Assembly (NCBI RefSeq): GCF_023065955.2 | Contig: NW_026623056.1 | Coordinates: 85,931,256 to 85,995,255, forward strand | Source: Ursus arctos | Lineage: Eukaryota > Chordata > Mammalia > Carnivora > Ursidae | Direction: 5' to 3' | DNA: 64,000 nucleotides | Part shown: positions 1 to 10,702 of the stretch, one piece after another | Layout: every line of letters begins with the position of its first letter | How positions within the stretch are numbered: the first letter of the stretch is position 1 | Position numbers and translations under genes: made by a program | The notes under the pieces: generated by a model | Seen by the model: only the letters and a program-made list of their open reading frames with translations | Told to the model about the DNA's origin: nothing | Databases searched by the model: none

Positions 1-1420
1 GGGCATTCTCTCTGCTCTCTGAGGGCTTGCTTACTCCCAAAAGTCCTTCCGGGTCAAAGCCCAAGCCCTGGGCATCACCTGTAGGCATCTCTGTCATCAG
101 ACCTGCCAAACTCCAGGCCCATCCGCTCCCTTCCCCTTCTATACTCTGCACAAAACAAACTCCTGAATTCCTTGCTTGTCAACTACTGTAATACTTCCCC
201 ACGAGAACGTGATGCAGGGAACCACCACCCTTTTACTACACTCATTAAGACAAGCTGATGATTTTAGAAAGATTAAGATCTCTAGCATGAACCGACGACA
301 TGCAGGTACACTTGACTCTGTTCTGCCCCTGATTCCTCTTCTGTCCTGGAAATTTCTACAACTTCTTTGAACACTGGCTTCACTGGTATCCAAAGGACAG
401 CTCTCTCAGATATCACCGACTCCTTCACTCATCACAACACTTGAGTGGGATGGAGTTCCTTGTGCCACCACCACACATCCTACAGGTATTCCCTTAGGAG
501 GCAAAAATGACTTCTGGCCGAGAAATTTTCCTCACTGACTGAACAGTGTTGGTCCATGCTGTGTGTTGGCCTTGGACCAGAAAGAGGAGTGAGTGCTCCC
601 CTGCATTTGCTAAGGCAGGTTCTCATCAAACAATTCATCTTGCCTCAGGGAAACTAGACTTTATGGACATGGAAATGCAGGCTGTCTTCTCAGTGGAAAA
701 GCAGGGTTTTCTTGCCTTTTGACATAGGAGAGTTCTTCCATTACTTGAGGGGATGGCAGCCACTGCGGCCATGTTACCAGGACTTTCCCTTTAGGGAGAC
801 TATCTGGGAGAAATCATAACTAGCACAACAAAAGCCAATACCGTCCCTCCTCTCCCATACTTCACAACCTAAGACAGAAAGAAAATCCTGAATGACTTCG
901 TCAGTTCTCTGTGGGGGCAGAACACATTCCAAGGCCCGTGTTTGCTCTGGTTTTTGGCATGGAAGGAGAAAACAAGACAACTGTGAGCCTAAGGACAATG
1001 AGGGATAGCAGATGTTGATTCTTCATTAAATCGTTTCTTCATAATAGAGTTTTACTGAATTAATGAGCCACAAAAAAAAAAAAAAAAAAAGCAAGAATCT
1101 ACAACCACCAGGTGCCCCCATTGTCTTCACCAGGCAGTCAGTATCTCGGCCATGTATGTCCTTTCCCACATTCCATGGCATTCCCCCCATCCCCCTAAAT
1201 TCATATTCTCGAATTAAAGGATACACTCTCTAAAGTGATAAACACTTCTCCTTCTCTTTCTCTTTAATTACACTATGCATTTATTTTGAAAAAGATATTA
1301 AGAAAATACTCATTTCAATATAAAAACTGTAAACAATTACTCATGTCAATATAAGTACAGTGTTATAAATAAGAACTATACTTTCAAAAACGACTTATTG
1401 GGAACTCTGTAATGTTTACA

Positions 1421-1840
1421 CTTTTAACAGCTTTATTGAGATACAGTTCACATATCGGACGCTTCCCCCATCAGATATCCAACTCCGCGGAGTTTAGTAA
1501 TGGACAGAGTTATGCAACCACCACTGCTTCTAGATTAGCACACTGTCCAGAGCCCAGGGAGATCCGGTGCCCTTAGCTACCAGCCCTCTGTTCCCCCATC
1601 CCCCCTGCCCCAAGCAACCACCAATCTACACTCTCTCCCTCCATTTCCTTTTCCGGACATCCCATGTATGGAGCATCACACCATGAGCGGTCTTTTGTGA
1701 CTGGCTTTTTAATTTTGAATAACGCTCTTAGGGGTCATCCATGTTTTAGCACCAACATCATTTCTCTTAAAAGCATCCATTTAACAGATTCGTTTTCCAC
1801 AGCTCCTTTCCATGACCATACTGCCAGGACATTAGTCACT
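1421..1840 (-). repeat. Ancient L1 (L1M-like) fragment, first of six copies
   Basis: The text from 'aacagctttattgagatac' through the C-rich stretch to 'gtgactggcttttt' matches the reverse strand of old mammalian L1 3' ends. It was already in the ancestral unit, because every type B intron 2 carries it. The other copies are near 14726-15145, 27806-28225, 39372-39885 (interrupted by GATA and AT/AC repeats), 55973-56393 and 62688-63105. The 77-codon open frame inside it, starting MYGASHHE, is repeat-derived. Confidence 0.7.
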
Positions 1841-2013
1841 CCTTCTGAGCCAATAACAACCCCAAAAGGAGAAAACCCTTGCAGTTCAGCCCACTGAGGA
1901 GACTTGTTTTTCCTACCGAGAGCACGGTGACAATCTACCAGACCCGATGCAGTCTGCTCACCTTCAAGAGGCCCTCAGTTAAGTGATCAGCTCTTTGTGG
2001 TTCCGTAGACACC

Positions 2014-2148
2014 TATTTATACAACACTGCCCGAGTGGCCACAAGATCTCCATGTGGTCCCAAAGGGGGCTTATGAGGAAAAGCGGCTCTCTACTCATGA
2101 CGTCAGGGAGTGCCTCCTATCACTCTGCTTAGCACGTTCCTGTATAAG
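2014..2148 (+). promoter_or_regulatory. Conserved CRE palindrome with TATA-like boxes upstream of exon 3
   Basis: A perfect TGACGTCA lies at 2098-2105, flanked by TATTTATA at 2014-2021 and TATAAG at 2143-2148, about 290 bp before exon 3. The same CRE occurs in all six type B introns: 15403-15410, 28483-28490, 40157-40164, 56652-56659 and 63362-63369. The TATTTATA box is lost in the 40 kb copy. TGACGTCA is the CREB/ATF consensus. That it drives an internal transcript is inference. Recent duplication alone would also explain its conservation. Confidence 0.35.
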
Positions 2149-2395
2149 GCACGATCTTCTCTTTATGGGACAGCTGGTCACTGCCCAGACCGATTGAGAT
2201 CATTTGTCTCACATCCTCTGAGACATTATGGGTAAGACAAGGTTCAAGACTGTATCATGTCCGTCACTTACAGAGGCAGTGTTCACTAACACTCAGCCAA
2301 CTGGGAATTTGTCCCAAATGGACAAATGCTAGCAGTTTCGGTATTCATCATCCTCGTGCATACCATGCTACATGACTCTCTCTGTTGTATTTTAG

Positions 2396-2889
2396 GCAGA
2401 GTAGTGAATGTGTCTAGCGTAATAAGCTTCGCAGCCCTTAAATCATGCAGCCCAGAACTGCAGCAGAAATTTATGAATGAGACCATCACAGAGGAGGAGC
2501 TGGTGGGGCTCATGATCCAGTTTGTGGAAGACACAAAGAAAGGAGTACAGCAGAAGGAGGGCTGGCCTGATATACAACTAGTCCCATAGGCAGTGTCCAA
2601 GATGGGTGTCACGGTCCTGTCCAGAATCCATGCCAGGAACCTGAGTGAGCAGAGGAGAGGGGACAAGATCCTCCTGAATGCCTGCTGTCCTGGGTGGGTA
2701 AGAACAGCCCTGGGTGGACCAACAGTCATCAAAAGCCCAGAAGAAGGAGCAGAGACCCCTGTCTACTTGGCCCTTTTGCCCTCGGATGCTGAGAGGCCAC
2801 ATGCGGAGTTTGTTATGGAGAAGAAAGTGGAACGATGGGCACTCCTCTGTCAGTTACCTTCCTGGCTCCCACCTCTACTCTACCCATGA
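2396..2889 (+). pseudogene. psi-B0: CBR1-like exon 3 with a stop at the catalytic Tyr
   Basis: This is the terminal exon of a type B carbonyl reductase whose first two exons lie before the window. It follows a clean acceptor (ttttag|GC) and reads GRVVNVSS, the Ser region of the SDR fold, then the CBR1-typical ITEEELVGLM. A TAG at 2587-2589 replaces the TAT that encodes the catalytic Tyr in intact copies (VPYAVSK). After the stop the frame stays open to 2889 with NACCPGWVRT, EEGAETPVYLALLP and a C-terminal extension past the usual terminal Trp. It also has Ala-Leu where intact copies have Asp-Met after WVRT. A product would lack Tyr, Lys and the C-terminal third, so I call it a pseudogene. Confidence 0.85.
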
Positions 2890-2929
2890 CTGACCAAAAC
2901 AATGTTATACTGTCAACAATATCCTTATC

Positions 2930-2932
2930 AAA

Positions 2933-2984
<52 letters not shown>
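2930..2984. repeat. A-run plus (TA)n microsatellite
   Basis: About 21 A residues are followed by about 17 TA units. The sister copy at 16235-16271 has a shorter A-run and only about 10 TA units. This is one of the few differences between the two otherwise near-identical segments. Confidence 0.95.
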
Positions 2985-2987
<3 letters not shown>

Positions 2988-3264
2988 AATCACTATCCCT
3001 ACCGAGTACCCACATTGAATTAGCTACTAATTCTATAAGGTTTCTTGTGATTTCCTCTGTGATATAAGAGGAGAAAAATTGGCATCAATGATAATAATGA
3101 ATGGAAGAAAGAGAAGAAATAAAAAATTCTAAGTAAATATCCATGTGTGCAGACTGTTTCATGGCAACGAATCCAAGTATCACCATCATTTAGTACACTA
3201 AGTACTAAGGACCACCCTAAGGAAGGTCAAGAAAAGGGACAGATTAAATGAGCGCTTGGTAAAC

Positions 3265-3440
3265 ATTAGTGAAAGGTCCAGAGAGTAAGTATTTTGGCCT
3301 TTAAAGGCCAATCGTCTCTGTTGGACCTACTCAAATCTCCTGTTTTAGTTTGAAAGTCACCACAGGCCATATAGTAACCATGAATGGGGCTGGATTTCAC
3401 TGGCGAGCATACCCGCTGAGCCTCTACTATGACATGGGAA
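3265..3440 (-). repeat. Probable hAT/Charlie-like non-autonomous transposon fossil
   Basis: The stretch around 'gtctctgttg', 'gtttgaaagtcaccacag' and 'atgaatggggctgg' resembles the common mammalian element that contains 'gtctctgttgcaactactc' and 'gaaagcagccatagac'. Similar text is at 16551-16726 and 41630-41800. A more diverged version lies downstream of the type A genes (about 9800-10010), so the element predates the A/B split. The family assignment is from memory. Confidence 0.4.
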
Positions 3441-3831
3441 ACCCCACGAGAGATAGACATCCTCTGTGGTCTCGTTAAATATCAAATTCACTGGGGGAGA
3501 AACAACTGCGAGGTGTGAAACGGGAGTGGGCGCTTCAGATACATCTCTAGGACCAGCTGAGACGAGGGGAAAGTGAATGTGGATGGGTATCAATGGATAT
3601 GAAAGAATGATTGTCAAATCTCCCCAAGGTGAATGTGTTATTCACGTAGGGATAAAGGGTCACCGGGTTTGTAACATTAACGCGGGTCAGCAAAATACCA
3701 ACAGAAGGGGAACACGTAACGACAGTGAAACATTCGTCATTGTTGCGGCTAGTCTGGTGAAGACATGGCTGTCCACAATACTATTCTTTCCACTGTCCTC
3801 TTTGAAAGCTCTCAACACAAACAGCAGGACA

Positions 3832-4010
3832 CTAAAAGGTCCTGGCTCTGCCACCTAACCAGGTGACCTTAAGCAAAATCCTGCATGTTGCTCTTTGTCA
3901 GTGTCCTCAGGTGAACAAGGGGGCGTACGTCATAGCACTGCTGTGAAGAGGAAGTAAACTGATACAGGTGGACAGGCTGAAAACAATGGCCAGGCAAAGT
4001 GTCCTCCATC
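3832..4010 (+). repeat. MIR element
   Basis: The text 'cctggctctgccacctaacc', followed by 'ggtgacctta' and then 'tgtcctcaggtgaac', 'catagcactgctgtgaagag' and 'ggccaggca', matches the order of the mammalian MIR SINE. Copies are at about 17118-17296 and 42205-42370. Confidence 0.7.
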
Positions 4011-4271
4011 ATGAGCCCCTGTAGTGGGGCCTGACACATCCATGACCCTGAGCGGAAGTTCCTACTGCCCCACATCCAGCCTGGCTCCCCGTGGGCTCCG
4101 TGAATGCCCACCACGTCCCTCCCCTCACAGAAGTATCCATGTGCTACAGACCCGTCTCCTCTCATGATTACTTTTCACTCTTCACCGGGGATTTTCAGGC
4201 TAACAGAAAAGAAAACCGAAGGCCCATGCAAGCAAGCTTAAGTCTTTTATTTTGAAAGTGAGGTTTCCTTT

Positions 4272-4406
4272 GGGGCCCCTGGCTGGCTCAAATGGTTTAG
4301 CTCGGCACTCTTCATCTTAAAGTTGTAAGTTTGAGCGAACCCAAGTTGGGTGCAGAGATTACTTAAACATAAAATCTTTTAAAAAATAAAATAAAATAAA
4401 AAATAA
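4272..4406 (+). repeat. Short CAN-type (tRNA-derived) SINE
   Basis: It has a tRNA-like head 'ggggcccctggctggctcaa', then 'gttgtaagtttgag' and 'gagattacttaa', and an A-rich TAAAA tail. This is the form typical of carnivoran SINEs. The copy at 17558-17692 is the same. The copy at 42641 has its tail split by an L1 insertion and resumes near 44991-45052. Confidence 0.8.
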
Positions 4407-4474
4407 GTACCCTGTTTCCTTTAGTTTTCCCTTCAGCAAGGCTGTTGATTTCCTTCCTGTTAGCTTGTATTTCT

Positions 4475-4535
4475 TTTCTTTTTTTTTATAATAATATTTT
4501 TTTATGTTATTCACCATACAGTACTGTATGGTAGC
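4475..4535 (-). mobile_element. Minimal L1 3'-end insertion with target duplication
   Basis: About 58 extra bases (T-rich run, then 'ttatgttattcaccatacag') sit between two near-copies of TAGCTTGTATTTCT. The first ends at about 4475 and the second has one mismatch. The equivalent point in unit 4 (about 45110-45125) is uninterrupted. The inserted text is the reverse complement of the carnivore L1 3' terminus. The same insertion is in the sister unit near 17760-17820. Confidence 0.65.
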
Positions 4536-6223
4536 TTCTATTTCTAAACTGACCCATGAGGAAAATCAAAGTCTAGGTCAAGACAATAGAATCTCTACTG
4601 CTAGTTTGGAAATGTAACCTGGTATCACAAAGACCTTTTCTCCTCGATACTTTAAAAATAATCCAAACTATCTACACTGCTTATTAAGTGTGAGGTTGGA
4701 CTACAAGCAGGCATTGTAACAATCATATGCACATGTACCCATGGAATAAAACATTCCAATCACTGGCCTGTCTCACACTAATTTTCAAAAACATCCCCTC
4801 GCGCTGGGGCCCCCTGGAATCACACAGAGGAAGGAGCCCTGCCCACAGCCAAGTCTCAGCACAGGACTGATTTCTCCCTCTTGATTTTCCCTTAAGAAAG
4901 CAAGGGGATCTGTATCCTGAGAAGCAGTTTCCCTGGACAGACAACTTCACTGTATTTTAGAGGAAAGCAACCATTCCCATTTTGCGGAGGAAGGACACAT
5001 TCCCAAGACAATTACTCTGCTCTCTTCTTTTCCCTCTGAGGTCTCCCAAAATAGTTCACTTGAATGCTATCAATCTCTAGTGCTCTATTAACCCGTCACC
5101 CACCACCTTTGTTGTGGGGAGCACACCAGTACTCCCTGAACCACTGCTTGGCTCAGAGTTGAGATCCTAAGAGGAAGGAGTCCTCATTGGGCTCAGAGTG
5201 CAACCCTGGAAGGGATGGATCTGGTATAGGCTCACTAGGGAACCTTCTGGAACATTTGGTCTCTCCTTTGATGGCGAGACTGAGGAAGGGCCTTGTGCTG
5301 AAGGAGGCACAGCACTGGAATCTACAACACACTTCCATTGGTATCTCTGACTGTCTACACCACGAGCCCTCAGTATGGCCTACAACACAATCCACTCACC
5401 ACACAGGGCCTTGCTTGACCTTGATGACCCTGTCATCAACCGCTCCCCTGCTGCTGGTGACTGGAGCCAACAAGGGCCTCAGCTTCGTGCTCCACCTGTG
5501 CCAGCAGTTCTCGGGGGACGTGCTGCTCACGGTGAGGGACGAGGTGCAGGCTGTGTGGCCACTTCCACCTGCTAGACATCAACGCACAGCAGCTGCGCCA
5601 TATCCGACTCTCTGAGCAAGGAGTACGGGGGCCTGGACGTGCTGGTCAACAACGCAGGCATCGCCTTCAAGAGCAAGAACATGGGAACACTTAGGGTAGG
5701 TCCCCTCCCTTAGGGGACCCACCCAGGGTGGGTTGGGGATGATGCCTAAACCGCTACTGTGGGACCCAAGCTCCTATGGGATCTAGAAGGGCCTTCCTAG
5801 GGAAGGAGGTCAGACTGGAGGCACAAGGAGAGCAGAAGCCTCCGGGACTTGCACGCCTTTCCAGCCAGAGCCTCTTGGCATTGCCATGGATCAGATCATC
5901 GGGTAACTCACCAGATTTTGCAAGTTTCTCTCTGATTGGATGTGAGCCATTTGGTGAATGTTTAACTTATTTTGTAATAAACAACAAATTACAAACACAG
6001 ATACCCAGAGATCCCATTGTGCTCCCTTCCCTTGCCCTCTCCCGATGGCGTCAACCAACAAAGCCACGCAGCGGCAATGCACCAGATAGATCACACTGGG
6101 ACAATACCGTTCACTAACACAGACATTCCCGAGAATTCACCAGATGGTACATGCAAAACTATGTTGTTGTCACGACATGGAATCTTCCCTGATGGATACT
6201 GCTTATTAATCTATCCTCCTTCT

Positions 6224-6481
6224 CAAAATAAAATAAGACGAAATCAGAGAGGGAGAGAAGCCATAAGAGACTCTTAATTATAGATAACAAACTGAGGGTT
6301 GCTGGAGAGGAGGTGTGCGGGGGGATGGGGTAACTGGGTGAGGGGCATTAAGGAGGGCACTTGATGTGATGACGACTGGGTGTTATATGCGACTGATGAT
6401 GAATCACGAACTCCACTTTGAAATTAATAACACACTACACGTAAATTAATTGAGTGTAACTAAAATACAATTTTAAAAAAA
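6224..6481 (+). mobile_element. L1 3'-UTR insertion 21 nt upstream of A1 exon 2
   Basis: The text 'ctcttaattatagataacaa', 'aaactgagggttgctggag', 'attaaggagggcac' and the A-rich end match the 3' UTR of carnivore L1. The flanks repeat imperfectly (TCTATCCTCCTTCT before, TCTATTCTCCACCT after), as expected of an old target-site duplication. Type B and the B3 intron lack it. It is present in all three A genes. Confidence 0.8.
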
Positions 6482-6610
6482 TCTATTCTCCACCTCTAAC
6501 AGCTGCTGATCCCACACCCCTTCACATTCCAGCAGAAGTGACCATGAAAACAAACTTCTTTGGTACCCGAGCTGTGTGCACAGAACTGCTGCCTCTAATG
6601 AAAGCCCAAG

Positions 6611-9038
6611 GTGAGCCTCATCAGGGGCCTAAGCTGTGGTGTTTCTGGCATGATCTGCCCCTGCCTTTCTGGCCTCATCTACAGACCCCTGGCCCCTCTC
6701 CCTGCTCAGCCACACCGGCCTGATTCCTGTGTCTCCACCTGGACAGGTGCCCCGCTGCCTCAGGACACTTACACTCGTCCTACAGTCAGCAGCGCCCTTT
6801 TTCCCACTGGTCCTTCACTACTGCCTCTGCCTGACCCGTCAAGTCATCATTCACATCTCTCCTCACAGAGGCCTTTTACTCACTCCATGCTACTCACAGG
6901 TGCAGAACCCTGATCATTCCTTCCTGGACCCTTTCTGTTCCCTCACTCTCTCTCCCACGGATTTTACTCACACTAGGTCACCTGCCTAGAACATTCCCAG
7001 ACCTCCAGACACACATCCTTCTCTTCCTGCCACTCACGCTCCTCAGGATGTCTTCCCAGACCTGTCCAGCCTGGGGGAAGACCCCTCCTCATGGTCGCCA
7101 GGAGGCCTGCACACTCACATGTGGCCAGAGTTGCTGACAGCCTCACACCAGTGGTACATTTCCACATGGATGGGGCACCTGTACTGCCCCCCACCCCGGG
7201 CTGTAATATTGGATGTCTCTTGTTGCATAACCCCCTGTTCATGCATTATCCTCATTCCTCCTCCTCCCACCTCCCTCTTCCACCTGACATCCCCATTCAC
7301 CTTTCAAAGGGACATCAAGTTCAGCCTCTGTGCTGGTCCTGATTACCTGCAATGATACTAGTCGAAGGAGTGCCTTCCCTCCAGTCCACTCCCATTACTA
7401 TAGGAAAAGGCTGCATAAGTCTAGAATGAGTGGATTGTTTTAACCACAGCTATGTTCACTGTCATCCAGGTTTCCCAGGTGGGGGAAGAGACAATTCGCT
7501 CCATTATTCCCTTAGGAATTCCCACATAAAGACTTAAAGCTATAGTTATACAGTTTCTTCTTTCAAAATTATCCCTGCTTCCCATTTCCACAATTGCAGC
7601 CCTGGTCCTGGGACCACGGTAAGAGTGGGAAGAAAAGGAAGTTGAGATAATGTAGGGAAGAACTATAAGGTCAAGTTAGCATCTTCCCCCACACCCTCTC
7701 CCCAGAGTCCCCAGCGAAGCAGAGGAATCTGTCCAGTGGGATGGTCCCTTGGCACCCACCCCACTCATGCTGAGTGTGAATACGTGCAGTGAATGTGTCT
7801 AAGCCCCACGTACCTTTATCTCGTGTTTGAGACAACCGGGGATCCAGAGGCCTGTTCCACTTCTCTGTGGAAACACTTGTCTGCAGAAGAGAACGTGTTG
7901 CTTGGCCTGCAGAAATGTAACACCTTAGTCCAAAAAGTTGCAGCATCTTCTGTTCTCATCCCGCTATACTGCTTGAACACTGGCATCTTCTTCTGGGTTT
8001 AACCAAAGCTTGGTCCATAATAGTGCCTTGACTCGTCCGGACCCATCTGGAGCCTCTCAAGCTACTACCTTCCACCCAACTTGCCAGCTCTGTGCAGGAC
8101 CTTCCCCTTGGGCCATCTCTCCCATAACCATCTCCAGGCTTTGTCTCTTTTGCTGAGAAACACAAGAGTCATTAGCATTTTTTGCCTCACAGGGTGCACG
8201 AGTCCATGTCAACAATTACCCCAGCTCTGCATGCATTGCTCCAGCTCTCCCATTTCCACTCCTCTCACGGACTAGATGGCCACTTCATACAGGCACAACA
8301 GGATATCCACTTGCTGGTTCCACTCCCATTCCAGTCTTGTGAAGGGTTCTTCCGAGGGGCACTGACATGTCCAGCTTTAATCTGCCCCCTGAATTGCCCC
8401 ACTGACTTCCATAAGCCCATGCCCCTACACAGATCTCTTTCAGTCCCCTGGTTTTCCACTGCCTCTCTCCATGACTGTATTCTCAGGCCATAACACACTC
8501 CCAAGTTCATAAAATCCCCATCATAGACTCATCACCATGCAAGTCAGACCAGGCTAATAATCTGTCCTTACCATCCTCAAACAGAATAGCAGCCTTCCAA
8601 ACCAGATGGAACGGCCCTCCTTACACCATTCAGCTCTTTACTGGTCTGTACAGACCTGATTGTAGACGCCTCCCCACTGACCATAAGATCCTCAGGTGGT
8701 CCCAAAGGTGGCCTGAGGTAGAAAGAGGTCATCCACTCCTGAAAGCAGTGAATGTCTTCTTACATGCTCCTTAGCAGGTTCTTTACAGCGTTTCCATTTT
8801 CCCGCAGAACACCTGCTCAGTTCCTCCCCCTTAGAGTATTTCTCAGGCATCATCAGAGACTGTGGGTATGACAAGTTTCAAGACCGTATCATAGTCGTCA
8901 CTCACACAGACAGTCCTCGTTAACGCTCATAGCAAATTAATGAAGTCTCAAGTGGAAATTTTCTCCAACAACATCTTAGCAAAATTGCTATTCGTCATTC
9001 CTGTGTCTTTCTACATGACATTTTGTGTTGTATTTTAG
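6611..9038 (+). other. Intron 2 of psi-A1, nothing else recognised
   Basis: C/T-rich unique-looking sequence between the exon 2 donor (GTGAGC) and the exon 3 acceptor (tattttag). Open frames of 60-100 codons occur on both strands but overlap each other and show no family resemblance. It recurs at 19897-22326 and 47189-49615. Confidence 0.6.
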
Positions 9039-9673
9039 GCAGAGTGGTGAACGTGTCTAGCATGGTGAGTCTGAGAGCCCTTAAAAACTGCAGCCCAGAA
9101 CTACAGCAGAAGTTTAGAAGCGAGACCATCACCGAGGAGGAGCTGGTGGGGCTCATGAACAAGTTCGTGGAAGACACAAAGAAAGGCGTGCACAGGAAAG
9201 AGGGCTGGCCTGACACCGCCTATGGAGTGACAAAAATCGGTGTCACTGTGCTGTCCAGAATCCATGCCAGGAACCTGAGTGAGCAGAGGAGAGGGGACAA
9301 GATCCTACTGAACGCCTGCTGCCCTGGGTGGGTGAGAACAGACATGGCAGGACCTAGAGCCACTAAAAGCCCAGAGGAAGGAGCGGAGACCCCTGTCTAC
9401 TTGGCCCTTTTGCCCTCAGATGCTGAGGGGCCTCATGGGGAGTTTGTTATGGAGAAGAAAGTGGAAAAATGGTGAGCTTCATTCACGGATCCGTCCATGG
9501 ATCCCTTATGATAGTCCCCTCCTTTGACCAAAAGGACTCTTCTACTGTCGATAATTTCCCTATCCTCAGAAAAAATATATATATATAAAATATCCCTGCT
9601 GAGTATTCAATTTGAGGAGCCTACTAACTCAGGGAAGATTTTTTTTTTTTTTTTCCGCTGTGATCAGGGACAA

Positions 9674-9683
9674 AATAAATAAA
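9674..9683 (+). promoter_or_regulatory. Overlapping AATAAA polyadenylation signals downstream of A1
   Basis: Two overlapping AATAAA hexamers lie about 200 nt after the type A stop codon, a plausible end for a short CBR1 3' UTR. AATAAA occurs at the matching site near 29700 and 50250. There it would serve the B2 or A4 unit upstream. Confidence 0.35.
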
Positions 9684-10702
9684 ATCAGTGAAATAATGAA
9701 CCCCGGGGATGAATAAATGTTCTCTATCCATGCCTATTTGTGCAGACTCTTTCTATGCTGAGCCAGCTGAGAAGTGCACTACACCTAATAAGACCAGGAG
9801 CAGTCGGAGTTTCACTCAAGGGTAAGCACACGTTACACAAGAGGCAGAGAGTAATATGTTTGGCTTCTCAGGCCACACGCTCCTGTCGATCTCCCCAGGT
9901 CTGCTGTTGTAGCACGAAAGTAACCACAGACAGTATACAAACCAAGAGCAAGGTTGGACGTGGCATGCAGCCCATTGTACAGGCCTCGAGTAGAGCATGG
10001 ACGACACCATGAAGGGAAGACACCCCTGTGGTCTCTGATTATCAAACGCACTGGGAAGAAAAACAATTACCAAGTGTGAAATGGCAGAGGGAACATAGAC
10101 ACATCCACAGGGCCCTCTGAGACAACGGAGAAAACTGAGTATGGATTGTGTGTGGTGATGAGTGCCCGGGAGTGAGGCCCAAGACCCCAGTGTGACGAGA
10201 AGATTCTTACCGCCCCATCCATGCCAGGCTCCCGGTGGGCCTGACTGAACGTCCACCGCATGCCTCCCTTCACAGGAATATGCATGTTGGAAAGGTGCCT
10301 CTTCTATACTGATTATTTTTCACTCTACGCCAGGGGTTTTCAGCCTCACCCAAATGAAAGGTGAGAGACCCTGGAAGCAAGGGTAGGGTCCTTATTTTTC
10401 AAGTTTTTCATGTCAAAAACGCTGAAAACTTCCTCCCTGTTATTTTGCATTTAATTTTTCTCTTCTTTTCCTATTTGCGTTTCTAAACTGACAAATGAGG
10501 ATTATTGATGTCAACAAGAACACACAGGATCTCCACTGCAAATTTGCAAAAATACTCTGAGGTCACATAGGTCTTTTTGCCTTGATATTTTAAAAAATAA
10601 CACCTCAATATATAAAATACTTCTGAACTGTGAACCTCAACTAACCCATAAAGTAGGCACCTTAGACCAATGGGATTATGTAATCATTAAATCCAACATT
10701 CC

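Larger units (their letters stand above)
1..2395 (+). other. Intron 2 of the upstream truncated B0 copy
   Basis: This non-coding stretch matches intron 2 of the other type B genes. It is repeated almost base for base from 13305 on and, with more differences, before exon 3 of B2, B4 and B5. It begins inside the intron, so exons 1 and 2 of B0 lie outside the window. It holds an A-run near 1071-1090, an ancient L1 fragment (about 1421-1840), a CRE palindrome with TATA-like boxes (2014-2148), and the exon 3 acceptor ending at 2395. Short open frames here fall inside the repeat and show no coding sign. Confidence 0.75.
2890..5429 (+). other. Spacer between B0 and A1, rich in repeats
   Basis: No gene is visible here. 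From left to right it holds an A-run and (TA)n microsatellite, a probable hAT-like fossil (3265-3440), a MIR (about 3832-4010), a CAN-type SINE (4272-4406), a tiny L1 tail insertion (about 4475-4535), and the 5' flank of psi-A1. Much of it aligns with the region downstream of type A genes (9500-10400) and upstream of type B exon 1, which shows A and B are duplicates including their flanks. It recurs at 16195-18715 and, with insertions, at 41215-46008. Confidence 0.7.
5430..9475 (+). pseudogene. psi-A1: CBR1-like gene with decayed exon 1, intact exons 2-3
   Basis: Exon 1 (5430-5672) has CTG where type B has the initiator ATG. It reads LLVTGANKGLSF (second glycine of GxG changed to Ser) and CQQFSGD. 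It then loses about 46 nt in the middle and shifts frame before returning to LDVLVNNAGIAFK. Its donor position is GC rather than GT (5673-5674), and the upstream GC-box is degraded (GGAAGGGCC at 5284-5292). Exon 2 (6503-6610) and exon 3 (9039-9475) are clean. Exon 3 keeps NVSS, the catalytic YGVTK, NACCPGWVRTDMAG and the canonical CBR1 ending VEKW-stop, so an intact version would be 277 residues, the usual CBR1 length. The exons 2-3 frame is undamaged, so it could still serve as 3' exons for an upstream promoter. That is inference. Confidence 0.8.

Noticed and set aside
1664..1897. 77-codon frame starting MYGASHHE, present in five of the six B-intron copies of this region
   Set aside because: It lies inside an ancient L1 fragment within intron 2.
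4272..4345. Possible tRNA gene
   Set aside because: It is only the tRNA-like head of a SINE, with an A-rich tail and a decayed cloverleaf region; the other SINEs are the same case.
5187..5615. 142-codon frame across psi-A1 exon 1
   Set aside because: It only partly follows the exon frame, begins in the 5' flank and ends after the deletion; no complete SDR domain results.
5600..5680. GC-AG intron as a functional splice for type A exon 1
   Set aside because: GC donors can work, but the lost ATG and frameshifting deletion make the question irrelevant to a CBR product.
9816..10256. Antisense open frame of 146 codons downstream of type A genes, also open in several other copies (for example 29842-30282 and 50390-50830)
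   Set aside because: The copies are recent duplicates, so shared openness is not evidence of selection. It lies over a hAT-like repeat and has no recognisable domain. It is shortened in the copies at 23107-23364 and 57984-58349.
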